64,000 nt of DNA from Dorea_D sp963559605 (GTDB lineage Bacteria > Bacillota > Clostridia > Lachnospirales > Lachnospiraceae). Below, one piece after another: positions 1 to 8,642 of this stretch. The stretch spans positions 47,404 to 111,403 of the forward strand of contig CAUWLL010000002.1 of assembly GCA_963559605.1 (NCBI GenBank), in the 5' to 3' direction. Under the pieces are notes generated by a model that was given only the letters and a program-made list of their open reading frames with translations, was not told the DNA's origin and did no database searches. Each line of letters begins with the position of its first letter. Position 1 is the stretch's first letter. The translations under genes were made by a program, and so were the position numbers.

Positions 1-1070
1 GTCTGACGGAAAATGAGAAGTCTTTCTCAAAGCTTTTAAAACAGAAAGAGAAAAGACAAGAGGAGAAACTGGCAGCTTTGGATGCAAATGATCTGGAGGG
101 CGCAAAAAAAGCCGAGGCGGAACTGGAGATTTTGAACGACAAAATTAATGCGCTAGAAAAAAAGATGAGTGAGTCGGACGAAACAGGTATTTCAGATGAA
201 GCAGATACCAAGACAGCTTTGCAGTCTGCGAAGAAGATTGCGAAGGGCGCCATTGCGACCATACAGACAGGAAGTACGGCGGGGGTGCAGGAAGCTATAG
301 ATGGGTTGGGGGCATTTATGTCCGTGAATCCGGAAGCGGCATTGGACGGACTTCAAGATGTATATCAGGCTCTTTCTACTAAGGCATATCTGGAGGGGGC
401 GGAAAAAGAAGGAAGTAAGCGTTCAGAAGATAAAGAAAAAATATCCGGGTATGAGTCATGTATGACTCAGATCGAGGAGGTTCTGGCAGATAACAGGACG
501 GCATTGAACAATACAACACTTTCCGAAGAAGAGGCGCAGGAAATACTGGAGCAGACAGCAGGGAAGCCAATGGAAGAGCAAAGTCAAGAAGAGCAGGCGG
601 CGCTTCTGGAGGCCTCTCTGGCAGCATTAGAGCAACAGGCAAATGAAGGAATCAAGAAAATGGCGCAGACGCTTGCAGCGCAGATGGAAGCAAATGGCAG
701 TCCGTATATTTTCCGCCAATATAACGATCCTGTGAATGAATATATTCCGGCAAAGACGATTGCAGAATGCATGGGGTATCGATATATTTTCGATAATAAT
801 CAGCAGAAGGTAACGATCTCGAAGAAAGGGGAATATTTTACATTCCGGGCATTTCAAAGCGAATACGAAAAAGGAAAAGATAAACAGGAGCTGTCCGTGA
901 ATGCCGGTTTTCAGGCAGATATTTATCTCTCGGAACAGGATACAAAAGAATTGTTCAAATGTACCGCCCAGTATGTGCCGGGCAGCGAACTGGCTCTTTT
1001 AAACACCGGGGATAACAGGGATCAGGCATCGGCATATTTGAGTATGCTCCTGACAAGGGTTGGAGGTTAA
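1..1070 (+). CDS. CIS-operon protein with C-terminal stalk domain (5'-partial)
   Basis: The reading frame is open to the left edge of the window (first codon at position 3), so the N-terminus lies outside; 355 residues are visible. The first ~220 are hydrophilic, rich in Ala/Glu/Lys and predicted helical or coiled coil. The last ~120 residues resemble the copper amine oxidase N-terminal-like 'stalk' repeat, with two halves of the type YIPAKTIAECMGY...VTISKKG and AQYVPGSELALLNT. In that family the domain is a structural or wall-associated module of Firmicutes, not an enzyme. The stop is followed after 2 bases by the DUF4255 gene, so it belongs to the same operon. An internal TTG at position 78 could be mistaken for a start. 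The role is not known; a fibre, an accessory baseplate protein or a cargo are all possible. Confidence 0.6.
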   Translation, partial: LTENEKSFSKLLKQKEKRQEEKLAALDANDLEGAKKAEAELEILNDKINALEKKMSESDETGISDEADTKTALQSAKKIAKGAIATIQTGSTAGVQEAIDGLGAFMSVNPEAALDGLQDVYQALSTKAYLEGAEKEGSKRSEDKEKISGYESCMTQIEEVLADNRTALNNTTLSEEEAQEILEQTAGKPMEEQSQEEQAALLEASLAALEQQANEGIKKMAQTLAAQMEANGSPYIFRQYNDPVNEYIPAKTIAECMGYRYIFDNNQQKVTISKKGEYFTFRAFQSEYEKGKDKQELSVNAGFQADIYLSEQDTKELFKCTAQYVPGSELALLNTGDNRDQASAYLSMLLTRVGG

Positions 1071-1072
1071 GT

Positions 1073-1666
1073 ATGGCAGATTATTCAATTATTGCTGATG
1101 TCAGCAAATATCTGGTAGAGCTGCTTCGGGAAAAGCTGTGTCCGGAGCTTATATCGCTTCCGACGCAGATTGAAGCAGGATTTCCGGGAGAAAAGGACCG
1201 GGATTATATATTAGGACTTTTCTTATATAACATAGAAGAAGAAAAAAATGTGGTCCTGCCAAGATTTCAGCAGGCAGGAAGAATGGCATTACAACAGTCG
1301 CCAAAGCCGTACAGGCTTTCTTATATGCTTTTCATGAACAGTGCGTCTCAGACAAGTTTTAAGTCTGTAAATGCACAGAAGATCATAGGGCGAGCCGCAC
1401 AGATTCTGGGTGATAAAACAGAGGTGCGGACAGATGTGCTGCAACCGTGGCTAGAGACTCCGGAACCGCCGGTAATACTATCTCAGGATAAGATAAGTTT
1501 AGAGGCGAAGTTTCAAGTCTGGCAGGCGGTAAACCAGCCTTACCAGCTAAGCCTGTTCTATCAGGCGGCGCCGGTCTTAATATCCAGTGAAAATATTGTG
1601 GATATTGTCCGTGTAAGTGAGGCGAGTTTTTCATTGCAGGATATGAAAGGAAGGGGGCAGAATTAA
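1073..1666 (+). CDS. DUF4255 / Pvc16-like tail terminator
   Basis: This 197-residue protein matches the DUF4255 (Pvc16 N-terminal) family. It starts with SIIADVSKYLVELLREKL and carries the typical Leu-rich LGLFLYNIEEE stretch and the PYRLSYMLFMN segment near residue 85. In Afp and PVC particles the homologue (Afp16/Pvc16) caps the finished tube and sheath and sets particle length. The usual family length is 180-300 residues, so this is a compact version. It starts 2 bases after the preceding stop, with GGTTGGAGG as ribosome site. It sits at the head of the structural genes here, ahead of the sheath, which is common in eCIS loci of Firmicutes and Actinobacteria. Confidence 0.8.
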   Translation: MADYSIIADVSKYLVELLREKLCPELISLPTQIEAGFPGEKDRDYILGLFLYNIEEEKNVVLPRFQQAGRMALQQSPKPYRLSYMLFMNSASQTSFKSVNAQKIIGRAAQILGDKTEVRTDVLQPWLETPEPPVILSQDKISLEAKFQVWQAVNQPYQLSLFYQAAPVLISSENIVDIVRVSEASFSLQDMKGRGQN

Positions 1667-1669
1667 CAG

Positions 1670-2434
1670 GTGTCAGAATGTACGTTTACACACAGAGTCG
1701 ATCTCATAGTTACTTTGAGAGATGCGCTCAGTGGTAATCCGATTATGGATTATCAGGCGGTGTTTTCCAGAGACGGAGTACCGTTTAAGCTTCGTGCGTC
1801 AGAAACAGACTGGCTTGGAGTAAATACCGGAAGGAAAGATTTTTTATTAGGCGTCGATGTACGCGGCTTTGAAAAAACAGAAATTCCGGTGAAGTATGAA
1901 AGTCTGGATATGAGGCTGCCGGTGGTGGAAATACCTTTGATACCGACACAAAACATATGGAGTATGCCTCCGTTGCTGACGTTAGAAGGCAGTATGAAAG
2001 GGATAGAGGAATTACAGGCGGTATCCTTGCAGGAAGAAGATATATATTTTATCTCAGCAGGGGAAGACGGTCAAAGTATCTCTCTTTACAATCCCTACAG
2101 AAAAAGTCTCCGCTGCCATTCTTATGCGGTAGTGGACAAAGAGCGTCAGGAATTTGAAATCGTTACGATTTTAAAGACACTGCCGGATGACATGGTTCTT
2201 TTGAATCATGCGCTCAAGAGAAAATTTAAAGGCAATAATCCGCTTGTCCGTCCGATTTACGGAATGGTGTTAGAGGAAGGGAAATATCTTCTTCGAGTTC
2301 CTCAAAGCAAGGAGCCGGTATGGATCGTACGCTTTGTCGCGGAGGGAAAAGAATATTTTCAAGTTGTAGATTTTCAGAAGCCTGTACTTTCTTTAGAGAA
2401 AAGGAATCTGAAAAACACCGGGAAGAGAGGATAA
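1670..2434 (+). CDS. CIS-associated protein of unknown function
   Basis: 254 residues, GTG start. I do not recognise the family. The N-terminal ~95 residues (VDLIVTLRDALSGNPI..., with alternating hydrophobic positions and a VRGFEKTEIPV segment) read like a single carboxypeptidase-regulatory or Ig-like beta sandwich. The C-terminal half, from about residue 105, is another beta-rich region ending in a basic tail. There is no signal peptide and no membrane segment. It lies between the terminator and the PAAR-like tip gene with 3- and 5-base gaps, so it is expected to be made with the particle. Likely roles are a tip-binding adaptor or a baseplate accessory; this is inference from position only. 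Confidence 0.6.
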   Translation: MSECTFTHRVDLIVTLRDALSGNPIMDYQAVFSRDGVPFKLRASETDWLGVNTGRKDFLLGVDVRGFEKTEIPVKYESLDMRLPVVEIPLIPTQNIWSMPPLLTLEGSMKGIEELQAVSLQEEDIYFISAGEDGQSISLYNPYRKSLRCHSYAVVDKERQEFEIVTILKTLPDDMVLLNHALKRKFKGNNPLVRPIYGMVLEEGKYLLRVPQSKEPVWIVRFVAEGKEYFQVVDFQKPVLSLEKRNLKNTGKRG

Positions 2435-2439
2435 AAAGA

Positions 2440-2829
2440 ATGGGATTATTCGTAGTATCGGGAGCCCAGCTGATGTGTCCGTTCGGAACTGCTCCGGGAG
2501 TTTTGAACGCAACTACAAAGCCGACCGTTCTTATAGGAGGAAAACCGGCAGGAACCATCAAGGATGCAGTGGCAGTCACAAATATATCGCCTTTTGGGAT
2601 GTGCACGTCGCTGGCAAACCCACAGGTAGCAGCCGCTACCGCCGCCGCGCTTGGCGTATTGACACCGCAGCCGTGTATACCGCAGATTGCCGGTACATGG
2701 ACGCCGACAGTACCAAAAGTAATGATAGGCGGAATTCCCTGCCTGAGCACAGGAGCAGTATGTATGTGTGCGATGGGAATGGGAACAATTCAGATTACAA
2801 ATCCGGGGCAGACAAAAGTAATCGTGTAA
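2440..2829 (+). CDS. DUF4280 PAAR-like spike-tip protein
   Basis: 129 residues, starting at the ATG preceded by GAGAGGATAAAAAG; the open frame continues upstream into the previous gene, but that part lacks family features. The sequence is typical of DUF4280: an MCPFGTAPG opening, a Gly/Ala-rich centre and Cys residues in MCT, PCIPQ, IPCLS and CMCAMG. DUF4280 proteins are PAAR-like and are thought to sharpen the tip of the spike trimer in eCIS and T6SS-like machines, possibly around a bound metal ion. Its presence supports a contractile injection system rather than a prophage tail. Confidence 0.8.
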   Translation: MGLFVVSGAQLMCPFGTAPGVLNATTKPTVLIGGKPAGTIKDAVAVTNISPFGMCTSLANPQVAAATAAALGVLTPQPCIPQIAGTWTPTVPKVMIGGIPCLSTGAVCMCAMGMGTIQITNPGQTKVIV

Positions 2830-2861
2830 ATGAATATATGAATATGGAAGGAGTAAATATT

Positions 2862-4559
2862 ATGGCAGAATATTTTTCACCGGGAGTATATGTAGAAGAA
2901 ATTGATAATTCACCCCGCCCAATGGAAGGGGTAGGAACGAGCACAGCAGGTTTTGTGGGGCTGGCAGAAAGAGGACCGGCTGTAGGAGCGCCTGTGCTGG
3001 TAACAAGTTATGCAAGTTACAGAAAACAGTTTGGAGGATATTTAAGCGAGTTTACGCATGAAGAATTTCGTTATCTTCCGACATCTGTAGAACAGTTTTT
3101 TGTGAATGGAGGAACGCGCTGCTATGTGTCTCGTGTCATTCCGGATGATGCAAGAAAGGCAAAAGCAGAGGCAGGGATATTGGAATTTGCGGCGGCAAAT
3201 GAAGGAAAATGGGGAAATAAAATCTGCATTGAAATCGAAGGCCTTGAAAGAAGAAAAATGCAGCTTGTTGCAGCAGACGGCGACGTATATACCGCAAAAT
3301 CCACAGAAGGTTTCCGTGAGGGCGATATTGTCAGAGTAGGAGACGAGTACAATCGTATCGAGAGTATTTTAGAGAATAAAGTAATATTTGAAAAAAAATT
3401 TGTACAGGATGTTGTGGACGATTCTCTGCTTCCAAAGACAGTACTGTATCTTCAGGAGCTTCAAGTAGCAGTTTCCTATCAGAATGAAGTAGAGAAGTAT
3501 GTGGGTGTGACATTGAATGCAGCGTCTCCGATGTATATCGGTACACGTATGGAAAAGTCCGCGCTTGTCGAGGTAAAAGTGTTGCCGCTTGATACTCCGG
3601 AAGATCCGGTGGCGGCAATTTTAGGAGAAGAAACTGGAACTATCCGTCTCAGTGACGGTTTTGACGGAACCATCGGAAAAGTAAACGCCGGTACATTTAT
3701 CGGAACAGATAACGGTCCGGGGAATCGCACAGGTATTCAGGCATTTATTGAAAACACAAATGTCAGCATGATGGCAGTTCCGGGAATTGCAATTCCGGAG
3801 GTTATAGTTTCATTGGTTGCTCACTGTGAAAACACAAAAAGCCGTTTTGCGGTACTGGATATGCCGAAAGATGCAGTGAAGATTGATGAGCTGGCAGAGT
3901 ACAGAAGTATGGTAGACAGTACTTATGCGGCAATGTATCATCCATGGCTTCAGGTGTTTGACGCATCTACCAGACGTCCGGGATATATTCCGCCGTCGGG
4001 AGCGGTTATGGGCGTCTACGCAAGAACAGATGCCAATCGGGGGGTACATAAGGCTCCGGCAAATGAGACTGTTGCATGTACAGGATTGAAAGTAAATTAC
4101 ACAAAAGCAGAGCAGGATCTTCTGAATCCGGAGGGAATCAATCTGATCCGTGCGCTTCCCGGACAGGGAATCCGTATCTGGGGAGCGAGAACAGCAAGCA
4201 GCAACAGTGGATTCCGCTATGTCAATGTGCGCCGTCTGTTTATTTTTGTAGAAGAAAGTATTAAGGCGAACACAAACTGGGTAGTATTTGAGCCGAACGA
4301 CGCGACACTCTGGACAAGAGTATCCATTGCGGTATCTTCTTTCTTAGAAGGACTGTGGAGAGCCGGAATGCTTGCCGGTGAAAGCGCAGAAGAAGCATTC
4401 TTTGTAAATATCGGTACAGATACGATGACACCGGATGACATTCAAAACGGAAGACTGATTTGTGAGGTCGGTATCGCACCTTCAAGACCGGCTGAATTTG
4501 TAATCTTCCGTGTGAGTCATAATACAGGCGGAGCCGCAGAAGAAGGCGGAGAAGAATAA
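2862..4559 (+). CDS. Contractile sheath protein (Afp2-4/Pvc2-4 type)
   Basis: 565 residues, start chosen at the ATG 9 bases after GGAAGGAG; the frame is open further upstream but overlaps the DUF4280 gene. The N-terminus has the sheath signature YFSPGVYVEEIDN followed by GTSTAGFVGLAERGP. The C-terminal domain has the conserved stretch GINLIRALPGQGIRIWGART, then YVNVRRLFIFVEESI, FEPND and LWTRV, which form the inner sheath ring that touches the tube. The middle (~90-330) is a variable outer domain. Only one sheath gene is visible, whereas Afp/PVC have three paralogues. It would polymerise on the tube and contract to drive the spike outwards. Confidence 0.93.
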   Translation: MAEYFSPGVYVEEIDNSPRPMEGVGTSTAGFVGLAERGPAVGAPVLVTSYASYRKQFGGYLSEFTHEEFRYLPTSVEQFFVNGGTRCYVSRVIPDDARKAKAEAGILEFAAANEGKWGNKICIEIEGLERRKMQLVAADGDVYTAKSTEGFREGDIVRVGDEYNRIESILENKVIFEKKFVQDVVDDSLLPKTVLYLQELQVAVSYQNEVEKYVGVTLNAASPMYIGTRMEKSALVEVKVLPLDTPEDPVAAILGEETGTIRLSDGFDGTIGKVNAGTFIGTDNGPGNRTGIQAFIENTNVSMMAVPGIAIPEVIVSLVAHCENTKSRFAVLDMPKDAVKIDELAEYRSMVDSTYAAMYHPWLQVFDASTRRPGYIPPSGAVMGVYARTDANRGVHKAPANETVACTGLKVNYTKAEQDLLNPEGINLIRALPGQGIRIWGARTASSNSGFRYVNVRRLFIFVEESIKANTNWVVFEPNDATLWTRVSIAVSSFLEGLWRAGMLAGESAEEAFFVNIGTDTMTPDDIQNGRLICEVGIAPSRPAEFVIFRVSHNTGGAAEEGGEE

Positions 4560-4626
4560 TAGGCAATACAGAAAAATTAGGAAACACTACTGGATAAAAT
4601 AAAAAACAGGAAAAGAGGTAAAATAT

Positions 4627-5175
4627 ATGCCAGCATTAAAAAATACAGCACAGATGTCATATCCTTTGACAAGTATGAATTTTGTTGTTACTGCCGGATC
4701 AGGAACAGCAGCTTTTAGCGAGGTTTCAGGTATTGAGGCCAGCGTGGATGTGGTGGAGTTTCGTCAAGGCAATTCAACACTGCTTTCACCGGTAAAGATA
4801 CCGGGACTGGTGCACCATGGGAATGTCACATTAAAGTATGGATACATCGTAGACGATACATTTAGACAATGGGTTGCACAGTGCGTACATAATCAGAGAG
4901 GACCATTAGCCGGAACATTCAGGACGGACGTTCGAGTAGAGCTTTTGAATACCGGTCAGGAGGTTGGAATGCCGACGACTGAAAATACAACGGCAGCAGA
5001 AGCCGGCGCGAATGCGAATGTATGGGTGTTTAAAGACGCATGGGTTACAAAATATAATGGTCCGGAAATGAATGCGATGAACAGTGAGATTGCAATAGAA
5101 TCTATTGAACTTGCTTACGAATCTCTCATTATCGCAGGTTCTGCGCCGGGAGCAGCGGCACCGGCAGCGCCATAA
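4627..5175 (+). CDS. Inner tube protein (gp19-like, Afp1/Pvc1 type)
   Basis: 182 residues of the T4 gp19-like tail tube family. Diagnostic are MNFVVTAGSGTAAFSEVSGIE near residue 16, the LVHHGNVTLKYGY strand pair near residue 58, FRQWV, and the C-terminal IAIESIELAYESL strand. Hexameric rings of this protein build the lumen through which cargo passes. The gene has its own AAAGAGG ribosome site and follows the sheath by 67 bases, the largest gap in this part of the operon, leaving room for RNA processing to raise tube expression. The C-terminal Ala/Pro tail is unusual in composition but short. Confidence 0.9.
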   Translation: MPALKNTAQMSYPLTSMNFVVTAGSGTAAFSEVSGIEASVDVVEFRQGNSTLLSPVKIPGLVHHGNVTLKYGYIVDDTFRQWVAQCVHNQRGPLAGTFRTDVRVELLNTGQEVGMPTTENTTAAEAGANANVWVFKDAWVTKYNGPEMNAMNSEIAIESIELAYESLIIAGSAPGAAAPAAP

Positions 5176-5251
5176 GAGGAACAGATTAAATATGTATGAG
5201 GATACTGCTTTTACAGTGGTATCCTCGTCATGATAAAGGAAAGGAGTCATT

Positions 5252-5614
5252 ATGCAGACTGTTTATGAGTTTGAATTACCGAAAGGAATTGTCGATGAAG
5301 CAGGGCAGGTGCACAAAAAAGGAAAAATGCGGCTTGCGACGGCAGGAGATGAGATCGGAGCAACAAGAGATCCGCGCGTTCTTATGAATCCGTCTTATCT
5401 GACAATTGTAGTTTTGTCAAAAGTCATTACAGAAATTGAAGGAATCGATGTAATTTCCGTGACTCTGATAGAGCAGCTCTATACTTCAGATCTGGCATTT
5501 CTTCAGGATATGTATCAGAAGATCAACGATATTGAACCACCGATTATGAGGGCTGTCTGTCCGAAATGCGGGGAGAATTTTGAAATACCGCTAAATTTTA
5601 CGCGAGAGGGTTAA
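5252..5614 (+). CDS. Tail-assembly-chaperone-like protein with C-terminal zinc ribbon
   Basis: 120 residues. The body (LPKGIVDEAGQVHKKGKMRLAT, then PRVLMNPSYLTIVVLSKVIT and LYTSDLAFLQDMYQKIN) matches small proteins found between the two tube genes of eCIS loci, which resemble phage tail assembly chaperones such as gpE. A CPKCG motif at about residues 108-112 begins a half zinc ribbon (only one CxxC pair is present), so metal binding would need dimerisation or a partner. The ribosome site is AAAGGAG. It probably acts during assembly and is not a known particle component; this is inferred from family and position. Confidence 0.65.
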   Translation: MQTVYEFELPKGIVDEAGQVHKKGKMRLATAGDEIGATRDPRVLMNPSYLTIVVLSKVITEIEGIDVISVTLIEQLYTSDLAFLQDMYQKINDIEPPIMRAVCPKCGENFEIPLNFTREG

Positions 5615-5616
5615 GT

Positions 5617-5829
5617 CTGTACCCGAAAGATGAACTTTATAAAGAGATGGCTTTTATTTCATATTATTTTCATTGGAGTAATGAGGAAGTCATGAATATG
5701 GAGCATACAGTACGGAGAAAATGGTGCGAGGAGATTTCCTCCATCAATAAGAGCTTAAATCCCTCAAAAGAAGGCAGTAGAAAAGAAAAGAGTATTTTTG
5801 ACTTAAAACCGACGCCCAGAATGTTTTAG
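5617..5829 (+). CDS. DUF6760-like small CIS protein, probable CTG start
   Basis: Small protein of about 70 residues. From memory the DUF6760 family opens with a YPxDxLYxEvAFI block followed by FHWs..e and LEH..R..W..EI. Here that block (LYPKDELYKEMAFISYYFHW) begins 10 codons before the first ATG (5647), and the last codon before it is a CTG at 5617. GAGAGGG lies 6 bases before that CTG, whereas the ATG at 5647 lacks a convincing ribosome site. I therefore place the start at the CTG, 2 bases after the previous stop. Such proteins lie next to the second tube gene in many eCIS loci; the function is unknown. Confidence 0.6.
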   Translation: MYPKDELYKEMAFISYYFHWSNEEVMNMEHTVRRKWCEEISSINKSLNPSKEGSRKEKSIFDLKPTPRMF

Positions 5830-5853
5830 ACATAAAAAAAAGGAGAGGAAAAC

Positions 5854-6309
5854 ATGGGGAATTCTAAGATGGCGCAGGGAAGAAACGCGCTTACGAGTTA
5901 TAATTTTCTTCTGCGTGTGGAAGCCAAATACGATTTGGCGTGTAAGTCTGTACAGGCATTCAGAAAAGAAAACGAATATGAGTATATTCAGGAAGGCGGT
6001 CTGAACGACTATGTGCATATGCTGAGAAAACCTGTAAACCAGCCGCCCACATTGGAAATTGAGCGGTATGTGACAGAGAATGATATAGATCCGCTTCCTC
6101 TCGGCGCAGTTTTGAGTATGCCATTACTTTTGCTGGTAAGCAGACAGCCACATGCTTTTGAAAAGGCAAGACGGAGCTATGCGTTTACGGGCTGTGTTGT
6201 GACAGGGAAAGAGTACGGCGGACTGGACGCGGAAAGCAGTGCGTTAGTAACAGAGAAAATAACAATTGCATATCAAGAATTATTTGTAATTGATGAAGAG
6301 CAAGAATAG
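5854..6309 (+). CDS. Second tube protein (Afp5/Pvc5-like)
   Basis: 151 residues, again gp19-like: SYNFLLRVEAKYDLACKSVQAF at the start, a YEYIQEGGLNDYVHMLRKP loop pattern, then LEIERYV and a C-terminal ALVTEKITIAYQELFVI strand. In Afp and PVC the shorter tube paralogue (Afp5/Pvc5) forms the first ring that joins tube to baseplate. The ribosome site AAAAGGAGAGG is one of the strongest in the operon. Its distance in sequence from the main tube protein agrees with such an adaptor role, though this was not tested. Confidence 0.82.
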   Translation: MGNSKMAQGRNALTSYNFLLRVEAKYDLACKSVQAFRKENEYEYIQEGGLNDYVHMLRKPVNQPPTLEIERYVTENDIDPLPLGAVLSMPLLLLVSRQPHAFEKARRSYAFTGCVVTGKEYGGLDAESSALVTEKITIAYQELFVIDEEQE

Positions 6310-6320
6310 AGAGTGAATTT

Positions 6321-8624
6321 ATGCTGATTTTAAAAGAACCGATAAAACTCAGAAGCCTTTTTCCGATGGTTCCTTTAACAGATGGGTTTTTTGAGAGAAT
6401 AGACGCAAATTATAAGCAGCTTCAGGCAAAGTACAATACAGAGGAATTGTTTTACCTGCTGAATCAGTCTCCCGAGAGTTATAGTGAAGACGATGGGATG
6501 ACGACAATTGTTACACAGAATAGAAATGAACGAAATCAAGAAGTACGTCTGGAAATGGTTTATAATTTATTTAATCGTCTGATGATGTCGGATTCATCGG
6601 ATTTTACATATCAGGATACAGTGTTTGTTCACAATATGTTGGAAAAACTCGGAGTCAGAAATGTATCCGAGTTTATGAAACAATTGTATGAGATTCAGCA
6701 GGATACAAAGAATACAAAGCAATTATTAAATATATACAGGAATCATACAGAAACCCTCAGGACAATGATCGAATCAGTAAATATGCAAGAGGAAAAAGAG
6801 GGGAAGAAAGATAACACAGACAATCACACATTTCCGGTTTATTGGATGCACAATGAAATTTTCAAGCGTCTTCAGACGGGGAATGTTTATCATACAGTGG
6901 CAGCTTTTCAAAAAGATAAGGTGCATTACCAAAGCAGTATCGGCACCAAAGAAATTGAGATGGCTGGACAGATACATACATCGGAGGCGTTGGAGCTTCG
7001 GAGTTTGGAAAACAAGATCCTTATGAGTGAGAATACTCTTTTAGGACACAGAGTAAATATTTACGAAGAAGGAACGGAGGAAGGAAGCGGTGAAAAGGAA
7101 CAGATCATCCATGGGCTGGCACAGGCAGTCCTTCTGAATATTGCAGGGAATTTGTATCAATCAGGAAGTGAACGCCGTGTTTCCGGGAAAAATTTATGGT
7201 ATCGGTTTGAAGGTGAGTTTCATCAGGTATTAGAGGATACGTTCAATCGGTTTTCAAAGTATCATTTTCATGATATTCGTGAGGCGCGACACAGTACTCC
7301 CAATTTGTATCAACATAATGTGAATGAGCTTCGTAAAGAGAAAATCCTGAAATTACGCAACATACTTGAAGTTTCCGAAAAGAAAGATATAAAAAACATA
7401 GCAAGCGAAGAAAAATTTGTGAATATAGAGAGCTTAAAGGAAAATGTGTATCTATCTGATGAGGAAAACATGGTAAATCGAAAAGCGGTGGAACGCAAGT
7501 TTCTGGAAGAAACGCTAAAAACAGAGCGACAAAGGGAAGAAAGCATACAACGCATTACAGCAGACGAAGAATTTCAGATTTTAAATGAGATTAATAGGAC
7601 AAACAGAAGCCTTGAACATCATGCGGAGAGTCTGGAGAAGGATCGGGAACAGGAAAAACGCCTGATAGAAGAGCTTCGTCTTTTGAATGAAGAGAATCGC
7701 AGAAAGCTGGAAGAAACAGAAAAGAAAGAAGAAGTTTACCAGAAGACGCTTCCGGTTCAGATAGACAGAAAGCGGACAAGACAGGAAACACTGCTGCTTC
7801 TTTCGCATCCAGAGTTGTTTGAGGAATATACAGAAGAAACAACGGTGTCTCTGCCTGAGGTAGAAAGCAGGTTGAAAGAAACAGAGATAGAGATTACAAA
7901 GAGACTCCAAGGAGAGAGTACAGAGCAGATTGAAAATCTTGTGAAAGAGGAAGAGCGTCTGCACCGGAAATACAGTGAGTCCATCAAACAGACCGGAAAG
8001 TCTATACGACAGCACAGGTCAGAGGAGGTAAGAGAACATCTGACCGAAGAAGTGCAGCAATATTTGACGGAGGGAGTCAGTAAGCTTCCGGAAATGAGAA
8101 AGACGGTTCTTACTTATCTTGATATGGTGTCAAGAGAGAAAATAGAAGAAGAATTTTATCAGAATAAGAAATATGTAACCGAAGAACAAAAGATAGAAAG
8201 TATGAATGAAGCGTTTTTGCATCTGCGGCAAAATAACCTACAGGAGACAGTAGAACAGGTAAAGAAAAAGGGAGAGCTTAATGTGTTTCGCCGGCAACGG
8301 CAGCAACCGTCTGTTGCAAAACGGGGCGTACCTCTGTATCACAAAGAGACAGATACACTTACAACAGAAATGCCGGAAAGAAGTACAGCTCCGACAAGGG
8401 TAAGTGAAAGGACTGAGGAGCTTATTAGCCAGAAGATCACTGGGAAAATCGCGACAGATCAGCAGATACATCAGCAGATGAGCCGTCCGGTGAAAAAAGA
8501 AAGCGAACATATCACCGAGATGATCAACAAAGGTGTGCAGCGACAGCTGAATACGATTTCAGAACAGGTTTATCACAAACTGGAAAAGAAGTTATCGAAC
8601 GACAGAAGGCGAAGAGGATATTAG
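6321..8624 (+). CDS. Long coiled-coil protein, probable tape measure
   Basis: 767 residues, highly charged, with no signal peptide or membrane segment. Residues ~1-180 look globular and helical (LFPMVPLTDGFFERIDANY near the start); about 330-610 are dense in Glu, Lys, Arg and Leu with heptad-like spacing, predicting long coiled coils; the tail ends in a basic RRRRGY. I recognise no domain. It lies after the tube adaptor and before the Afp7-like and hub genes, exactly where tailed phages keep the tape measure gene. If it spans the tube at about 1.5 angstrom per residue, the tail would be near 115 nm. Afp14 plays this part in Afp. The assignment rests on position and shape, not on homology. Confidence 0.5.
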   Translation: MLILKEPIKLRSLFPMVPLTDGFFERIDANYKQLQAKYNTEELFYLLNQSPESYSEDDGMTTIVTQNRNERNQEVRLEMVYNLFNRLMMSDSSDFTYQDTVFVHNMLEKLGVRNVSEFMKQLYEIQQDTKNTKQLLNIYRNHTETLRTMIESVNMQEEKEGKKDNTDNHTFPVYWMHNEIFKRLQTGNVYHTVAAFQKDKVHYQSSIGTKEIEMAGQIHTSEALELRSLENKILMSENTLLGHRVNIYEEGTEEGSGEKEQIIHGLAQAVLLNIAGNLYQSGSERRVSGKNLWYRFEGEFHQVLEDTFNRFSKYHFHDIREARHSTPNLYQHNVNELRKEKILKLRNILEVSEKKDIKNIASEEKFVNIESLKENVYLSDEENMVNRKAVERKFLEETLKTERQREESIQRITADEEFQILNEINRTNRSLEHHAESLEKDREQEKRLIEELRLLNEENRRKLEETEKKEEVYQKTLPVQIDRKRTRQETLLLLSHPELFEEYTEETTVSLPEVESRLKETEIEITKRLQGESTEQIENLVKEEERLHRKYSESIKQTGKSIRQHRSEEVREHLTEEVQQYLTEGVSKLPEMRKTVLTYLDMVSREKIEEEFYQNKKYVTEEQKIESMNEAFLHLRQNNLQETVEQVKKKGELNVFRRQRQQPSVAKRGVPLYHKETDTLTTEMPERSTAPTRVSERTEELISQKITGKIATDQQIHQQMSRPVKKESEHITEMINKGVQRQLNTISEQVYHKLEKKLSNDRRRRGY

Positions 8625-8642
8625 CGGGAGAGAGGGAGAAGA

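Noticed and set aside
2475..2861. N-terminal extension of the sheath protein
   Set aside because: The open frame overlaps the DUF4280 gene, has low-complexity Arg/Ser-rich content, and the family motif and ribosome site both point to 2862.
7581..8015. Minus-strand membrane-like reading frame inside the coiled-coil gene
   Set aside because: Its Leu/Phe-rich content is the complement of Glu/Lys-rich coding sequence, a common artefact.
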